DNA from: Toxoplasma gondii ME49
Taxonomy: Eukaryota > Apicomplexa > Conoidasida > Eucoccidiorida > Sarcocystidae
Direction of reading: 5' to 3'
Assembly (NCBI RefSeq): GCF_000006565.2
Contig: NC_031471.1
Span: 1,054,001 to 1,118,000, forward strand
Length of the DNA stretch: 64,000 bases
Under the pieces are notes generated by a model. That model searched no databases. It was not told where the DNA came from and worked only from the letters and a program-made list of their open reading frames with translations. The number at the start of each line of letters is the position of its first letter. Position 1 is the first letter of the stretch. Of this stretch, positions 25,001 to 35,168 are shown one piece after another. The translations under genes and the position numbers were made by a program.

Positions 25001-25597
25001 GAAACTGGAAATCGGGAGTTCATCCTGTTCACACGAACTCACAAAGAGAGTCTCTGGAAGGTAGAGGAACGGATACGCTGTCGCCTGGGCATCCTTCAAG
25101 GGGAGACAGTCCTTCTTTAGGAGGCTGCGAAGAGTCGACGCAGCCCCTGACCCCTCCCCCGAGCCTGTCGCGCGTCTCTTCGCTTCCTCCTTCAGCCTCG
25201 CCAGTTCAGTCTTCATGAGCTCTTCGTGGTCTCGCGCCTCCTCCTGAGCCGCTTCCTGGATCGCATTTCTGATGCGGAAGATCTGAGCGTCGTCCACGAA
25301 GGTCGAGTGGTGGACACCATGAGAGAAGCCGTGTTCGTCGACGATGAGGTTGCGACTGAACTGGTCAAAACAGAGGAGGAGGTAGAAGCCCGCAGCGAAG
25401 GCGAGAGCAGATATCGGCCGGAGCTTCCACAGCACGGCGCCCACCAGCTTATCTCGAGCTGACGCACGCACGCGCACATCTTGTCCAAATGGATTCTTTT
25501 GGGCTCTCCTTCTCTTCTTGAGAAACTGCGAAAACGGACATTTCGGCGACTCAAAAATCCTCGACAACAGCGACCTGTGGCCAGAGGCAGATGGCAT
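19088..25597 (-). CDS. GAA1: GPI transamidase component GAA1
   Basis: GAA1 is a polytopic ER-membrane subunit of the complex that attaches GPI anchors to proteins, which suits a parasite whose surface antigens are largely GPI-anchored. Exons on the minus strand: 25597-24317, 23741-23575, 22811-22526, 22227-22120, 21147-20674, 20091-19771, 19525-19088; total 3075 nt, 1024 residues, phases consistent. One transmembrane segment near residues 58-76 is followed by the luminal M28-peptidase-like domain, including EGTDGRLPNQDIVNVFM near the end of exon 1. Exon 3 carries LERLTRSESNVLQTLHHSF, matching the conserved amphipathic LERLHQSFFFYL region of human GAA1. Exon 6 begins LYNWGLSAFLSCLMVPMA, matching human LTNFSLGLLLAATMVPTA. 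The C terminus is hydrophobic. The protein is longer than the human form (621 residues) because of charged insertions in exons 1, 5 and 6. The donor ending exon 3 (GTTTGA) is weak. The ATG at 25597 is the first in frame. Confidence 0.92.
23976..24009. repeat. (TA)n microsatellite
   Basis: A TA run in GAA1 intron 1 (between 24317 and 23741). Confidence 0.9.
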
Positions 25598-27224
25598 CGT
25601 GGAAGAAAAGCGAAAAAAAGAAGGAAAACGAATGCGGCGAGACGTCGAGGGTCAACAAAAACGAGAGAACAAACAGCTGGGGTGAAGCAGCGCGCGCAGA
25701 GGACGAAGACTGACACAAGAGAGCAGCAGGATAAGAGATGCAAAGCTGCGCAGACGACGGGAAGGAAGGAACGGCGTAGAACGAAGAGAGAAAGGAGAGC
25801 ACTCCCAGCGAAGGAGTTGAGGCAGAAGGAAGGGGACGTCGTGGATGTGGAGGGAAAGGAGACAAAGCGGCAAGCTAATTTTACATTAGAAGAGTATACT
25901 AGAGAGAAGCCTACACGCAAGGCTCAGAAGACTCGCTGGAAAGAAACCATGAGTTCCATTTCACCTTCACTGCCTTGAATAACAAAAAAGACGAAGAAAA
26001 GCAGAAGGGCTTTTCGGTACTTCGGGAGCGTACTTCTCCTCCCTTGACTGGCCACCTTTATGCTCGGACTTGACCCCGTATACACGGTTGCGGCTCGAAG
26101 GCCAGAATTGAGGATATTTTGTGAGTGGAAGAAAAACGACAGCAGCGAAGAGGCAAGGGCACTGGCGACTGGATTTCTGCAACAGAGAGAAAGAACGAGA
26201 CAAAGTTGTGCTTGAACGGGGGACCCGGCAGGAAGACAGTCTATCCAAAAGAAGAGGCTTTTGGTAGTACTACGGTAGGCGTGGAACGCATTCATCCAGC
26301 TAAGAAACGGGCGCCAGGCCAGCAGCAATCCGCTCCCTCTATCATGTACAGAGTATTCGTAAAAAAGAGACCTTATAACGAATAGTATGGTAGATGTACA
26401 GCTCGTATACAAATGATAGTTTTCGAAGAAACCCGCGACACGACCACAACCGATTTGTGCGTGGAGCCGCAGGGGGGAATGCAGCGGACGACGCAAGGGA
26501 ACGAAACGAGGACGAACGAAGCGGAGCAAAGACGCGAGAAAAAACAAAGACGAAATGGGAAGAGGACCGAGTCTAGAGTGAACGAGAACAGAGGAGAAAA
26601 GTCCGGAGGGTCCGAACGAGGGTCACTCGCGTTCTGCTTTGCCCTGCACACGAGGGGCAAAGATCCATTTCCAAATACCGGTATCTTGAAGGGAAAGTTT
26701 GTTCTCCTTGCTTTCCTTGGTAAGAAGACACATTTACAGTTCCTAAGGAAAGACAGCGTCTTACTCAAAATGGCCTTTCTTTGGGAACTCGGCGTGTCCG
26801 CCTGCGTACCAATGGGGCTTGCCGACAGTACGCTGAGGCACCAACGCTTTCATCTCTAGGCATTCCTTCCTTCCAGCGGCGGGTCTGCCATTCCGACTCC
26901 TCGCTCAGAGTGCTATTTGCTTGTTTCGATAAATGCCCACATTGTTCGGTAAAGGCGTGTATCGTCGTAGGGTTTTCTTGTCATTGTCCGTCGAGTCAAG
27001 CAACTACAGCTGCACCTGTTGGAGCGCTGGGCACTCAACAACCACCGCCGCTTTGTCATTCCAACGGCTGTTTTCGACGGAGGATTCACAGAGAAAAGTC
27101 ACCGCAGGTGCAACGCAAATTTCTTTTGAGTGTCAGTAGCTTAGGTACCCTTATGCAGAAAAAATCCGGAAACGACGAAAAGCAACTATTTTTGGTCCCA
27201 GCAACGGAGTACCTGCACCCACAA

Positions 27225-27262
<38 letters not shown>

Positions 27263-28055
27263 TCTCTGCGTCTCTTCAAAAAGACGTAAGCAAACATGTA
27301 TCAGCGAGCGCAGATGAATGTATTGAACAGGCAGGCTACCAACCATGACGTTTTGCGGCTTTGCTAGTCAGAAGGCATTCGACAGAAGTGTTTGGCCGGT
27401 AGCGACATGCGAGATATGCAGTTATTTCCCTGCGTAATGGCGTTCAGTCACGAATTCAGCCCCGACTCCAGTGATGCAGCACAGCAGAGTCTTTTCCCTC
27501 CTCGTCTTTACAGATTGTATGCGTGGGGGTATCTGCGAGTACAGGGAGCTGTGATTCAGTAGAAAGGCTGTGACTGTGTTTCGGCGGCTGATTTGCCAGA
27601 CAGGTCGATACTGAAGGTCGCACCGCTTCGTTCATGAGGTTGCACAGATTCGTCAACCTGAGAGAAGAAACGTCGGTCACTGAATGAACGTCTTAGCATG
27701 CAGGGAACCCGAAGTTCTGCTCCACCAAGCAGCCGTCGCTGATTCCCTCGCCTAGAATGACGGCTACCAGACAAGTTGCCAAGGCAGGCTCAGGCATCTA
27801 AGCATGAATACAAATTCAGTCTGAGTATCCGTTTTCCTGTTTGAGTTCCATGTTGTAGCACACTGTTGACCTCACGAATCGAGCGAACGATGTGACACGG
27901 AGAAGCAAATGCGGTCCACGGAAACGCCACGCCTGCCGTTTCTGTTTATCCGCCTATGAGTGGTTGATGACACTCACAAAGGGCGTATGTCGGTGCATTT
28001 TTCAGTAGCTAGGAAGGACGTGAGCAACACTGCTCAAGCAGTCACATGCAGATCA
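25598..28055. other. Upstream region of GAA1 with no resolved gene
   Basis: This stretch must contain the GAA1 promoter and 5' untranslated region, reading leftward. Several short ORFs exist on both strands, the longest about 207 codons (25924-26547, minus), but none shows domain similarity, convincing splice sites or coccidian coding composition. A TA repeat lies at about 27227-27259. The right edge is an assembly gap, so a gene end hidden there cannot be excluded. Confidence 0.5.
27227..27259. repeat. (TA)n microsatellite
   Basis: About 16 uninterrupted TA units upstream of GAA1. Confidence 0.95.
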
Positions 28056-28233
28056 NNNNNNNNNNNNNNNNNNNNNNNNNNNNNNNNNNNNNNNNNNNNN
28101 NNNNNNNNNNNNNNNNNNNNNNNNNNNNNNNNNNNNNNNNNNNNNNNNNNNNNNNNNNNNNNNNNNNNNNNNNNNNNNNNNNNNNNNNNNNNNNNNNNNN
28201 NNNNNNNNNNNNNNNNNNNNNNNNNNNNNNNNN
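28056..28233. other. Assembly gap (178 N)
   Basis: A run of N. The sequence directly after it reads as an open frame ending at a GT (about 28234-28257), so an exon may lie partly in the gap. Confidence 1.
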
Positions 28234-28627
28234 GTGAAGAATCCCGCCATTTTTGAGGTACCAACGAGGCGCCGAGCGAAGGCTACTTACATTTTCCTCT
28301 GCCGCTAGTCTTCCCGAGCTCTGTGACTAACCCTCCGTCACCGAGCATTCATTTCGTTTCTTCCAGAAGAGAGACGCCTCATATTTGCATTTGTATCACT
28401 TCGATACTGTGCAAACGGAGTTGGCAAACACGCGTCGCCATCCAGGGCGCTCACCTTTCTTTCCTGCTCAGATTCAGGACAACGTAACATGTCAACAACC
28501 CGCGCGATGCACACTTCCTCCGTCTTCGTTGCCAATCCTCCACCTTTTCCTTTTTCAGTTTTGGGGTTTAAATAGGTCGCAGACTCTAAACAATTCGACT
28601 GCGGACAACAATTGCCTGTTTCGTGTT

Positions 28628-28786
28628 TCCTGCAGCGTAATCGTTATGTAGCATGTGATACTGACCCCCTTTGTAAACCCGGTGGCGCTCGCTGCGTGAC
28701 GGGGGGCTGGCGACGGGATGGCCTAGCTTACTACGACTCGAACATGGATTGGAAGATCTTTCACGGGCAAATGAAAGAAGTGAAAG
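28628..28786 (+). CDS. Candidate Cys-containing exon upstream of the repeat gene
   Basis: A strong pyrimidine tract and CAG (ending near 28635) precede an open frame of about 48 codons with three cysteines (CDTDPLCKPGGARC near 28654) that ends at a GTGAAA donor-like site near 28783. It could be an upstream exon of the repeat-bearing gene. This is only an ORF plus splice-site argument; the link to any other exon is not shown. Confidence 0.25.
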
Positions 28787-29463
28787 CACGGTAGCTCTCC
28801 GACGGTTTTGCACACATGATGATCCGAAACGGCGCGAAGTACAACCCTCACCCCGCTCTACCGCTCCCCTCGGGTTGCCGGCTGTGTTGTCACTCGATTC
28901 CGATTTCCTGGGGGTTCCATGAAGAAGACACTCTCTCGAGAGTGCGGCGTTCTTTTTTTGCAGGGCTCCTCCCGTTTCCTGCAGCGTTGTTGCACCAATA
29001 CTGAATAGAAGGTCTGTGCAATAGGTTGTTTGACAGACCAGGACGGGAGGACTCGGTAAGCGCTGCCCCGGCGTCTGGCGCAAATAGGACAAGCCGTGGC
29101 AGGCAGAGCGTAAGCGTAAAGCGTGGCTAATCAGAGCCAGCCAAGGTCCGTGCAGGCGAATGCTGGCGCGGTCCATTCTCATCGTGACGCCTCCTTTTAC
29201 TGGGCTATGTCCTGCCCTGGAAGATGCACAGGCCGGAATCTCCTGTCGGTGGGTTTTGCTCTGTCGCAGCTCCAAGTTGGTCTTGGCAGCAATGCAATTG
29301 GGTTCACCTCCTTCATATTACCCAACGCGGTCCTCACGCCCGTGCCCTCCTCGGTATCGATCTCCAGGGTGGTAGCGGGTTTATCGAAGCAAGGCGTGTG
29401 CCACAGGTGTACGCCCTTCTTGCGCCTTTGACCCGGTGGCCATTCAGGGGAATTTTTCCTTGA

Positions 29464-32400
29464 ATGCGCGTGAAGAAGTTGTTAGGTTCTGTGGTTTCCC
29501 CTCCTCTCATTCGCATTGGTTTTTCCTTCTCCGAGGCCCAGGGGCCTTCCAATGTTACCACTTCGCGCGGCGAGTCGTGCCGCTTGATTCTGCAGAAACA
29601 TTTATTTCCCAGTTGCATGCTTATGTCTCCCCTCAAACCTCACACTTCTACCTTTTCTCATTTCCGCTCCACCATGTGGCAGCTCTGGAATCCCAGTGGG
29701 CCTGACGGCTGTTTCAGCCCTAATGAGAGAGGAACGGCGGTTCGTCAAGTGGGCGGGCTGCCGCATGTGACAAAACGTCTGTCTAACGCAGTGCCTTCTT
29801 TTTCTCCCGTCCGCGGTAGTGGGACTCAAGGCAAGTCTCTGTGCTCAGTTGTCGCTTCTTCATCCTTTCGAGCTGCCTATGTTGCGCTCTTGGGTCGTCG
29901 NNNNNNNNNNNNNNNNNNNNNNNNNNNNNNNNNNNNNNNNNNNNNNNNNNNNNNNNNNNNNNNNNNNNNNNNNNNNNNNNNNNNNNNNNNNNNNNNNNNN
30001 NNNNNNNNNNNNNNNNNNNNNNNNNNNNNNNNNNNNNNNNNNNNNNNNNNNNNNNNNNNNNNNNNNNNNNNNNNNNNNNNNNNNNNNNNNNNNNNNNNNN
30101 NNNNNNNNNNNNNNNNNNNNNNNNNNNNNNNNNNNNNNNNNNNNNNNNNNNNNNNNNNNNNNNNNNNNNNNNNNNNNNNNNNNNNNNNNNNNNNNNNNNN
30201 NNNNNNNNNNNNNNNNNNNNNNNNNNNNNNNNNNNNNNNNNNNNNNNNNNNNNNNNNNNNNNNNNNNNNNNNNNNNNNNNNNNNNNNNNNNNNNNNNNNN
30301 NNNNNNNNNNNNNNNNNNNNNNNNNNNNNNNNNNNNNNNNNNNNNNNNNNNNNNNNNNNNNNNNNNNNNNNNNNNNNNNNNNNNNNNNNNNNNNNNNNNN
30401 NNNNNNNNNNNNNNNNNNNNNNNNNNNNNNNNNNNNNNNNNNNNNNNNNNNNNNNNNNNNNNNNNNNNNNNNNNNNNNNNNNNNNNNNNNNNNNNNNNNN
30501 NNNNNNNNNNNNNNNNNNNNNACGCGCCGCCGAGGTGCTCGAAAAGATCGAATGCGCTTCTGGAAACGGCCAGGGTCTTTGTGACACCGACGCGGTATAC
30601 ACAATGAACACAAACCCTCTACCGGTTGAGCGCCCATACCCAACCGAACAGACCATCGACACGCCACCGGTGCGTCAGGCTCAACATCATCTCGAGCCCC
30701 AGATGGCCCCTGAGTCTGCCTCTCCTGCGGAGCAAGAGGCGACCCCAGATTTCATGCCGGCAGCAGGTGTGCGGCCAATGCCGGAGCGGGCACCCCCTGC
30801 TGAGACCGTGGAGACCCCCGAGTCTGAGGCTCCTGTCCAAGGGGAAAAGACCACCGAGACTGCCTCACCTGACGGGGAGGCAACGACCTTTGAGTTGACC
30901 CCGCCTGCTGCAGGTGCGCGGCCGATGCCGGTGCCCGCACCCCCTGCTGAGACCGTGGAGACGCCGGAGTCTCAGGCGCCGGTCGAAGCCGAGAAGACCA
31001 CTGAGACTGCCTCTCCTGAGGAGGAAGCAACGACCGCCGAGTTGACCTCGCCTGCTGCAGGTGTGCGGCCAATGCCGGAGCGGGCACCCCCTGCTGAGAC
31101 CGTGGAGACGCCGGAGTCTCAGGCGCCGGTCGAAGGCGAGAAGACCACTGAGACTGCCTCTCCTGAGGAGGAAGCAACGACCGTCGAGTTGACCTCGCCT
31201 GCTGCAGGTGTGCGGCCAATGCCGGAGCGGGCACCCCCTGCTGAGACCGTGGAGACCCCTGAGGCTGAGGCGCCGGTCGAAGGCGAGAAGACCACTGAGA
31301 CTGCCTCTCCTGAGGAGGAAGCAACGACCGCCGAGTTGACCTCGCCTGCTGCAGGTGTGCGGCCAATGCCGGAGCGGGCACCCCCTGCTGAGACCGTGGA
31401 GACGCCGGAGTCTCAGGCGCCGGTCGAAGGCGAGAAGACCACTGAGACTGCCTCTCCTGAGGAGGAAGCAACGACCGTCGAGTTGACCTCGCCTGCTGCA
31501 GGTGTGCGGCCAATGCCGGAGCGGGCACCCCCTGCTGAGACGGTGGAGACGCCGGAGTCTGAGGCGCCGGTCGAGGGCGAGAAGACCACTGAGACTGCCT
31601 CTCCTGAGGAGGAAGCAACGACCGCCGAGTTGACCTCGCCTGCTGCAGGTGTGCGGCCAATGCCGGAGCAAGCACCCCCTGCTGAGACCGTGGAGACTCC
31701 TGAGTCTGAGGCGCCGGTCGAGGGCGAGAAGACCACTGAGACTGCCTCTCCTGAGGAGGAAGCAACGACCGCCGAGTTGACCTCGCCTGCTGCAGGTGTG
31801 CGGCCAATGCCGGAGCGGGCACCCCCTGCTGAGATCGTGGAGACCCCTGAGTCTGAGGCGCCGGTCGAAGCCGAGAAGACCACTGAGACTGCCTCTCCTG
31901 AGGAGGAAGCAACGACCGCCGAGTTGACCTCGCCTGCTGCAGGTGTGCGGCCAATGCCGGAGCGGGCACCCCCTGCTGAGACGGTGGAGACCCCTGAGTC
32001 TGAGGCGCCGGTCGAAGCCGAGAGGACCACTGAGACTGCCTCTCCTGAGGAGGAAGCAACGACCGCCGAGTTGACCTCGCCTGCTGCAGGTGTGCGGCCA
32101 ATGCCGGAGCAAGCACCCCCTGCTGAGACCGTGGAGACCCCTGAGTCTGAGGCGCCGGTCGAAGGCGAGAAGACCACTGAGACTGCCTCTCCTGAGGAGG
32201 AAGCAACGACCGTCGAGTTGACCTCGCCTGCTGCAGGTGTGCGGCCAATGCCGGAGCAAGCAGTCCCTGCTGAGACCGTGGAGACCCCGGAGTCCCAGAC
32301 ATCTGTCAGTGACGCGAAGTCGCCTGAGACTGTTCGTCCTGCAGAGCATGAGGAGACCCCAGGTTTGAGGCCGGCTGCAGAGGCGGATCTAGATCCGGAG

Positions 32401-32943
32401 GCAGCGCCATCTACGGGAACGCAGTCAGCCCCGGAGGTTGGGCAACATGGCTCCATCGTACTTGACGAAGAGGCTTTGAAAGCAAATGAATCAAGTGGAG
32501 CGTCACTGGATAACATATCCGGAACGCTGCCATCCACGGCACATCTCGAGGACGTACCGGTTGACGAAAGCGCACCTGCTCTGCCAACGACTAGTGCAGA
32601 TCAGGAAGCGGACGAAGTCCCCATTCAAGAGGCGTCGAAATGTCGGGTGGACGCATCCGCATGCAATGGAGATGGTCGGTCGCGAGGAGGGTTAAGTCTA
32701 GAAAAAAGATGGGCAATAACCGCTGACACAACTGAAGTTGAGAAAGAAGTTCTGGCTATCTGTACCGTAGTGTCAGTGCGACTCATTGTACATAGAGAAA
32801 GAGACGTAGACCAACGTTTTCACCTCTGTTACGCCACGTGTCTAACACACAGGCATGTGCCACGTACGCCGACGTCCAAGTGCTCAGTGGCGTGGTGGGT
32901 CCCCTGCCTCGAGTGTCGAGGCAAAGATACCAGGTACAGATGA
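29464..32943 (+). CDS. Repeat-bearing acidic protein, unrecognised, interrupted by an assembly gap
   Basis: A single plus-strand frame is open from an ATG at 29464 to a stop at 32941-32943, apart from the 621-N gap at 29901-30521, so the frame across the gap is assumed. After the gap it reads a short Cys-containing stretch, then eleven 49-residue Pro/Glu/Thr/Ala-rich repeats (30767 to about 32380), then a non-repetitive acidic tail of about 180 codons. The repeat region is probably disordered and possibly surface-exposed or secreted, but no signal peptide is visible because the start is unresolved. The region before 29901 has weak coding character and may be intron or upstream sequence. A GTTAAG donor at 32691 could end the last exon earlier. 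Real: the repeat frame. Unsure: both ends, intron positions and function. Confidence 0.5.
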   Translation: MRVKKLLGSVVSPPLIRIGFSFSEAQGPSNVTTSRGESCRLILQKHLFPSCMLMSPLKPHTSTFSHFRSTMWQLWNPSGPDGCFSPNERGTAVRQVGGLPHVTKRLSNAVPSFSPVRGSGTQGKSLCSVVASSSFRAAYVALLGRXXXXXXXXXXXXXXXXXXXXXXXXXXXXXXXXXXXXXXXXXXXXXXXXXXXXXXXXXXXXXXXXXXXXXXXXXXXXXXXXXXXXXXXXXXXXXXXXXXXXXXXXXXXXXXXXXXXXXXXXXXXXXXXXXXXXXXXXXXXXXXXXXXXXXXXXXXXXXXXXXXXXXXXXXXXXXXXXXXXXXXXXXXXXXXXXXXXXXXXXXXXXXXXXRAAEVLEKIECASGNGQGLCDTDAVYTMNTNPLPVERPYPTEQTIDTPPVRQAQHHLEPQMAPESASPAEQEATPDFMPAAGVRPMPERAPPAETVETPESEAPVQGEKTTETASPDGEATTFELTPPAAGARPMPVPAPPAETVETPESQAPVEAEKTTETASPEEEATTAELTSPAAGVRPMPERAPPAETVETPESQAPVEGEKTTETASPEEEATTVELTSPAAGVRPMPERAPPAETVETPEAEAPVEGEKTTETASPEEEATTAELTSPAAGVRPMPERAPPAETVETPESQAPVEGEKTTETASPEEEATTVELTSPAAGVRPMPERAPPAETVETPESEAPVEGEKTTETASPEEEATTAELTSPAAGVRPMPEQAPPAETVETPESEAPVEGEKTTETASPEEEATTAELTSPAAGVRPMPERAPPAEIVETPESEAPVEAEKTTETASPEEEATTAELTSPAAGVRPMPERAPPAETVETPESEAPVEAERTTETASPEEEATTAELTSPAAGVRPMPEQAPPAETVETPESEAPVEGEKTTETASPEEEATTVELTSPAAGVRPMPEQAVPAETVETPESQTSVSDAKSPETVRPAEHEETPGLRPAAEADLDPEAAPSTGTQSAPEVGQHGSIVLDEEALKANESSGASLDNISGTLPSTAHLEDVPVDESAPALPTTSADQEADEVPIQEASKCRVDASACNGDGRSRGGLSLEKRWAITADTTEVEKEVLAICTVVSVRLIVHRERDVDQRFHLCYATCLTHRHVPRTPTSKCSVAWWVPCLECRGKDTRYR
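29901..30521. other. Assembly gap (621 N)
   Basis: A run of N just upstream of the 147-bp repeat array. Collapsed or unassembled repeat copies are a likely cause. The length is a multiple of three, but gap sizes are usually estimates. Confidence 1.
30767..32383 (+). repeat. Tandem array of eleven 147-bp coding repeats
   Basis: Units begin at 30767, 30914, 31061, 31208, 31355, 31502, 31649, 31796, 31943, 32090 and 32237, exactly 147 bp apart with no indel. Each encodes 49 residues starting like GVRPMPERAPPAETVE and ending like AELTSPAA. The central units differ by only a few substitutions (R/Q, Q/E, G/A, A/V); the first two and the last are more diverged. A decayed half unit precedes the first copy. 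The minus strand is also stop-free in all three frames over most of the array. Confidence 0.97.
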
Positions 32944-33250
32944 ATATGTGTGTGTATCTGCGTGCACCTGTGCTCGTCGTGTTCCGTACCTCGGCATGTC
33001 GCTTCCTTCCGTTAGCGAGGTTGAGTCAATGCCTCTTGCGTTCATTTTTCCAAGCTGAGCGGCGGTACCGTCTCTCGACAGTGTGGGGATTCATCTCGCG
33101 GTCGTGGTTGCCTGGTGGAACTAGCTTTCTCTGGTATGTCGATTTTCACGGTTTGCAGGCGTCCGGGTCGACGACACTGACCCGGTCGGCGGATGAGTCG
33201 AGTGAGGTCCTTGAGTCTCCCGTTGTGCAACGAAGCGGCTGTTCTTGGGT

Positions 33251-35168
33251 ATGACTGAGGCGTCTGCCACGGCAATTGCTTTCGCTACATGTTTTGCTAT
33301 TATTTGCGTACTGTGTGTACTTTCAGACAACGCACTTAACAATATGAATGAATATTTGAGCACCTTCGGCTCTCTGAACTGCCCGTGTCGCCAAATGTTA
33401 GCGACTCTCGTCTGTAATTTGATCGTCAATCAGTCCAAACTGACGTCCAGTGGTGCGGCTCAGCTTGACACTCCAGAAGAGGTGAGTAGTTCTTGGACCG
33501 TGTCTTTGTAAGCGGCCCCAGCGGCCGAGTTGAGTCTTTTCGATGACGTTTTGTCATTACGTGCAAAAACCAACAGGCTGCCTCGTAAACGATAGAACAT
33601 CCGAATCTTGCACATTTGCCTGCGAGCACCAACGTCTGTGTTCACAGGCGTATTGCTTCGTGGGTGTGTAAAGACCGTCGCGCTACCCCACCGCACACTA
33701 GGGATGGCGGACACTTGACGGGTCTCGTGCGAGTGTGTTCTAGTGTTTGCTTGCGCTTATCGTTGACTCCGTTGTTTTCTGGAGATGGAGGTCGGACTCG
33801 GAACCGGTGGTTGCTCCTCTCTCGGAATCTAGGGGAGCTGGCTTGTGTACTCGGTCGGCGAGCATTATGGTTTCTGCACGCTGGCTTGGTGTGTGCTGGT
33901 CTCGCTGTCCCACTGATGGCGCCTAATCAACGCCGCCTTCGGTTGTGTTGGGGAGTCGTGTCTGCGCAGGCGTAGGGTACACATGAAACCAGTTTCGCTC
34001 AACAGTCAATTTCTCTCATTCATCCTGGTTCACATTTTCTCTCTCGCACATCTTTCAATCGACGGTGTCTGTTTCTCGGATTGTCTGCCTCTCTCAGGGC
34101 ACCGCAACTCTCACACTCACCGGAGCTACATGCACCGCTCTGAAGCAGAGCTGCCCACAGCTTGCTGCGTCACAAATGGAGACTTTACCTTCATTCGCGG
34201 AAATCCAGGCAGCAGTGACAGGAGATCTGAAACTTCACGCGCGGAGTCGGGCTGCACAGAAAGTGGGTACTAAGGTTTCAGAGAGTATCCTCCGCAAGGT
34301 GCGCTTGCAGAGGCAAATCCAGGCTGAGGCTGTCTCCGGCTTCGCGGATCTTGTCCAGTCTTACAGTCCCTTCGCTGCCTCAGCGGCGTCCTTCCTTGGG
34401 GACTCGGACCAGCAGACCGTGTGGGCATTTGCGTCCAATCCCGTGGTAGGGCAACTGACTGCCAGAAGACAGAACAGATATTAAAGCGATTACGAAGATT
34501 AGATTCGGTGGATGCGGCAAATACAGGAGCCGAGAGTAGAATAAAGATCAGCCCTGGCACCGTACAAGCTTCGACGTGATTTGCCGTGCGTTTACAATCG
34601 AATCATGGAACAGCAACCGCAGCCAGCCCAATAGCATACGTAATGTATATACCGACTTGCACCGTCATGCCCCCCTTTTAGAGTCAAGTACCTCTGATAT
34701 GTGTGTCGGGAGTATGCTCAGTTCAAATGCATTTCCAGATTCGCGCATGTTCGTTGAAGCAAGTACCCCTAACAATCTCTACTTGCACCTTGCTGAGTGG
34801 ATTGGTTTGAACCAATTCCAGAAGGCTGCTTCTTTTGCCATCCTTGGTCTTTTCCACATTTCCTTTTGGCATTAATTTTTACACATCTTGTCTCACTGTG
34901 TCGTTTGTTGTTCTTTCATGCTTGCACACACAGTACAGTGCAAGGACGTACATATCGTTCTGTGTCAAACCTCCTTTGTGCCATGTTATGATCTTCCTTT
35001 GCTTGTGCTTGTCTTCAGGAGCAGTGCGAGAGCGTCGATGCCGTTATTCCTGTTCCTATTCCAGTCGACACCGGAGACCGTCGCATTACCAAGATAGTGG
35101 TGCACGGTGCGGATGACGAAACTGTCGCGATCTCTCTCGTGTCATCTCAGGAGCAGACAGCGGCATAG
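33251..35168 (+). CDS. Small secreted Cys-containing protein, unrecognised (3 exons)
   Basis: Exons 33251-33481, 34098-34445 and 35019-35168 are all in phase 0, with donors GTGAGT and GTAGGG and pyrimidine-rich acceptors, giving 242 residues. The ATG at 33251 opens a classical signal peptide: polar MTEAS, a hydrophobic core (residues about 7-25, IAFATCFAIICVLCVLS), then a polar mature region starting DNALNNMNE. The mature part has six cysteines (NCPCRQ, LVCNL, ATCTAL, QSCPQL, EQCESV), enough for three disulfides, no second transmembrane segment and a helical, Ala/Gln-rich middle. I recognise no family. In a coccidian such a protein would enter the secretory pathway and could reach micronemes, dense granules, the vacuole or an oocyst wall; none is indicated specifically. 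The alternative that its first exon belongs to the repeat gene upstream is less likely because of the signal peptide. Confidence 0.65.

Noticed and set aside
25213..25920. 235-codon minus-strand ORF overlapping the GAA1 start
   Set aside because: It overlaps GAA1 exon 1 in another frame and has no GAA1 similarity; the GAA1 frame explains the region.
25924..26547. 207-codon minus-strand ORF upstream of GAA1
   Set aside because: Composition resembles a translated pyrimidine-rich leader (Phe/Leu/Ser-rich), with no domain and no splice sites; more likely a GAA1 5' leader.
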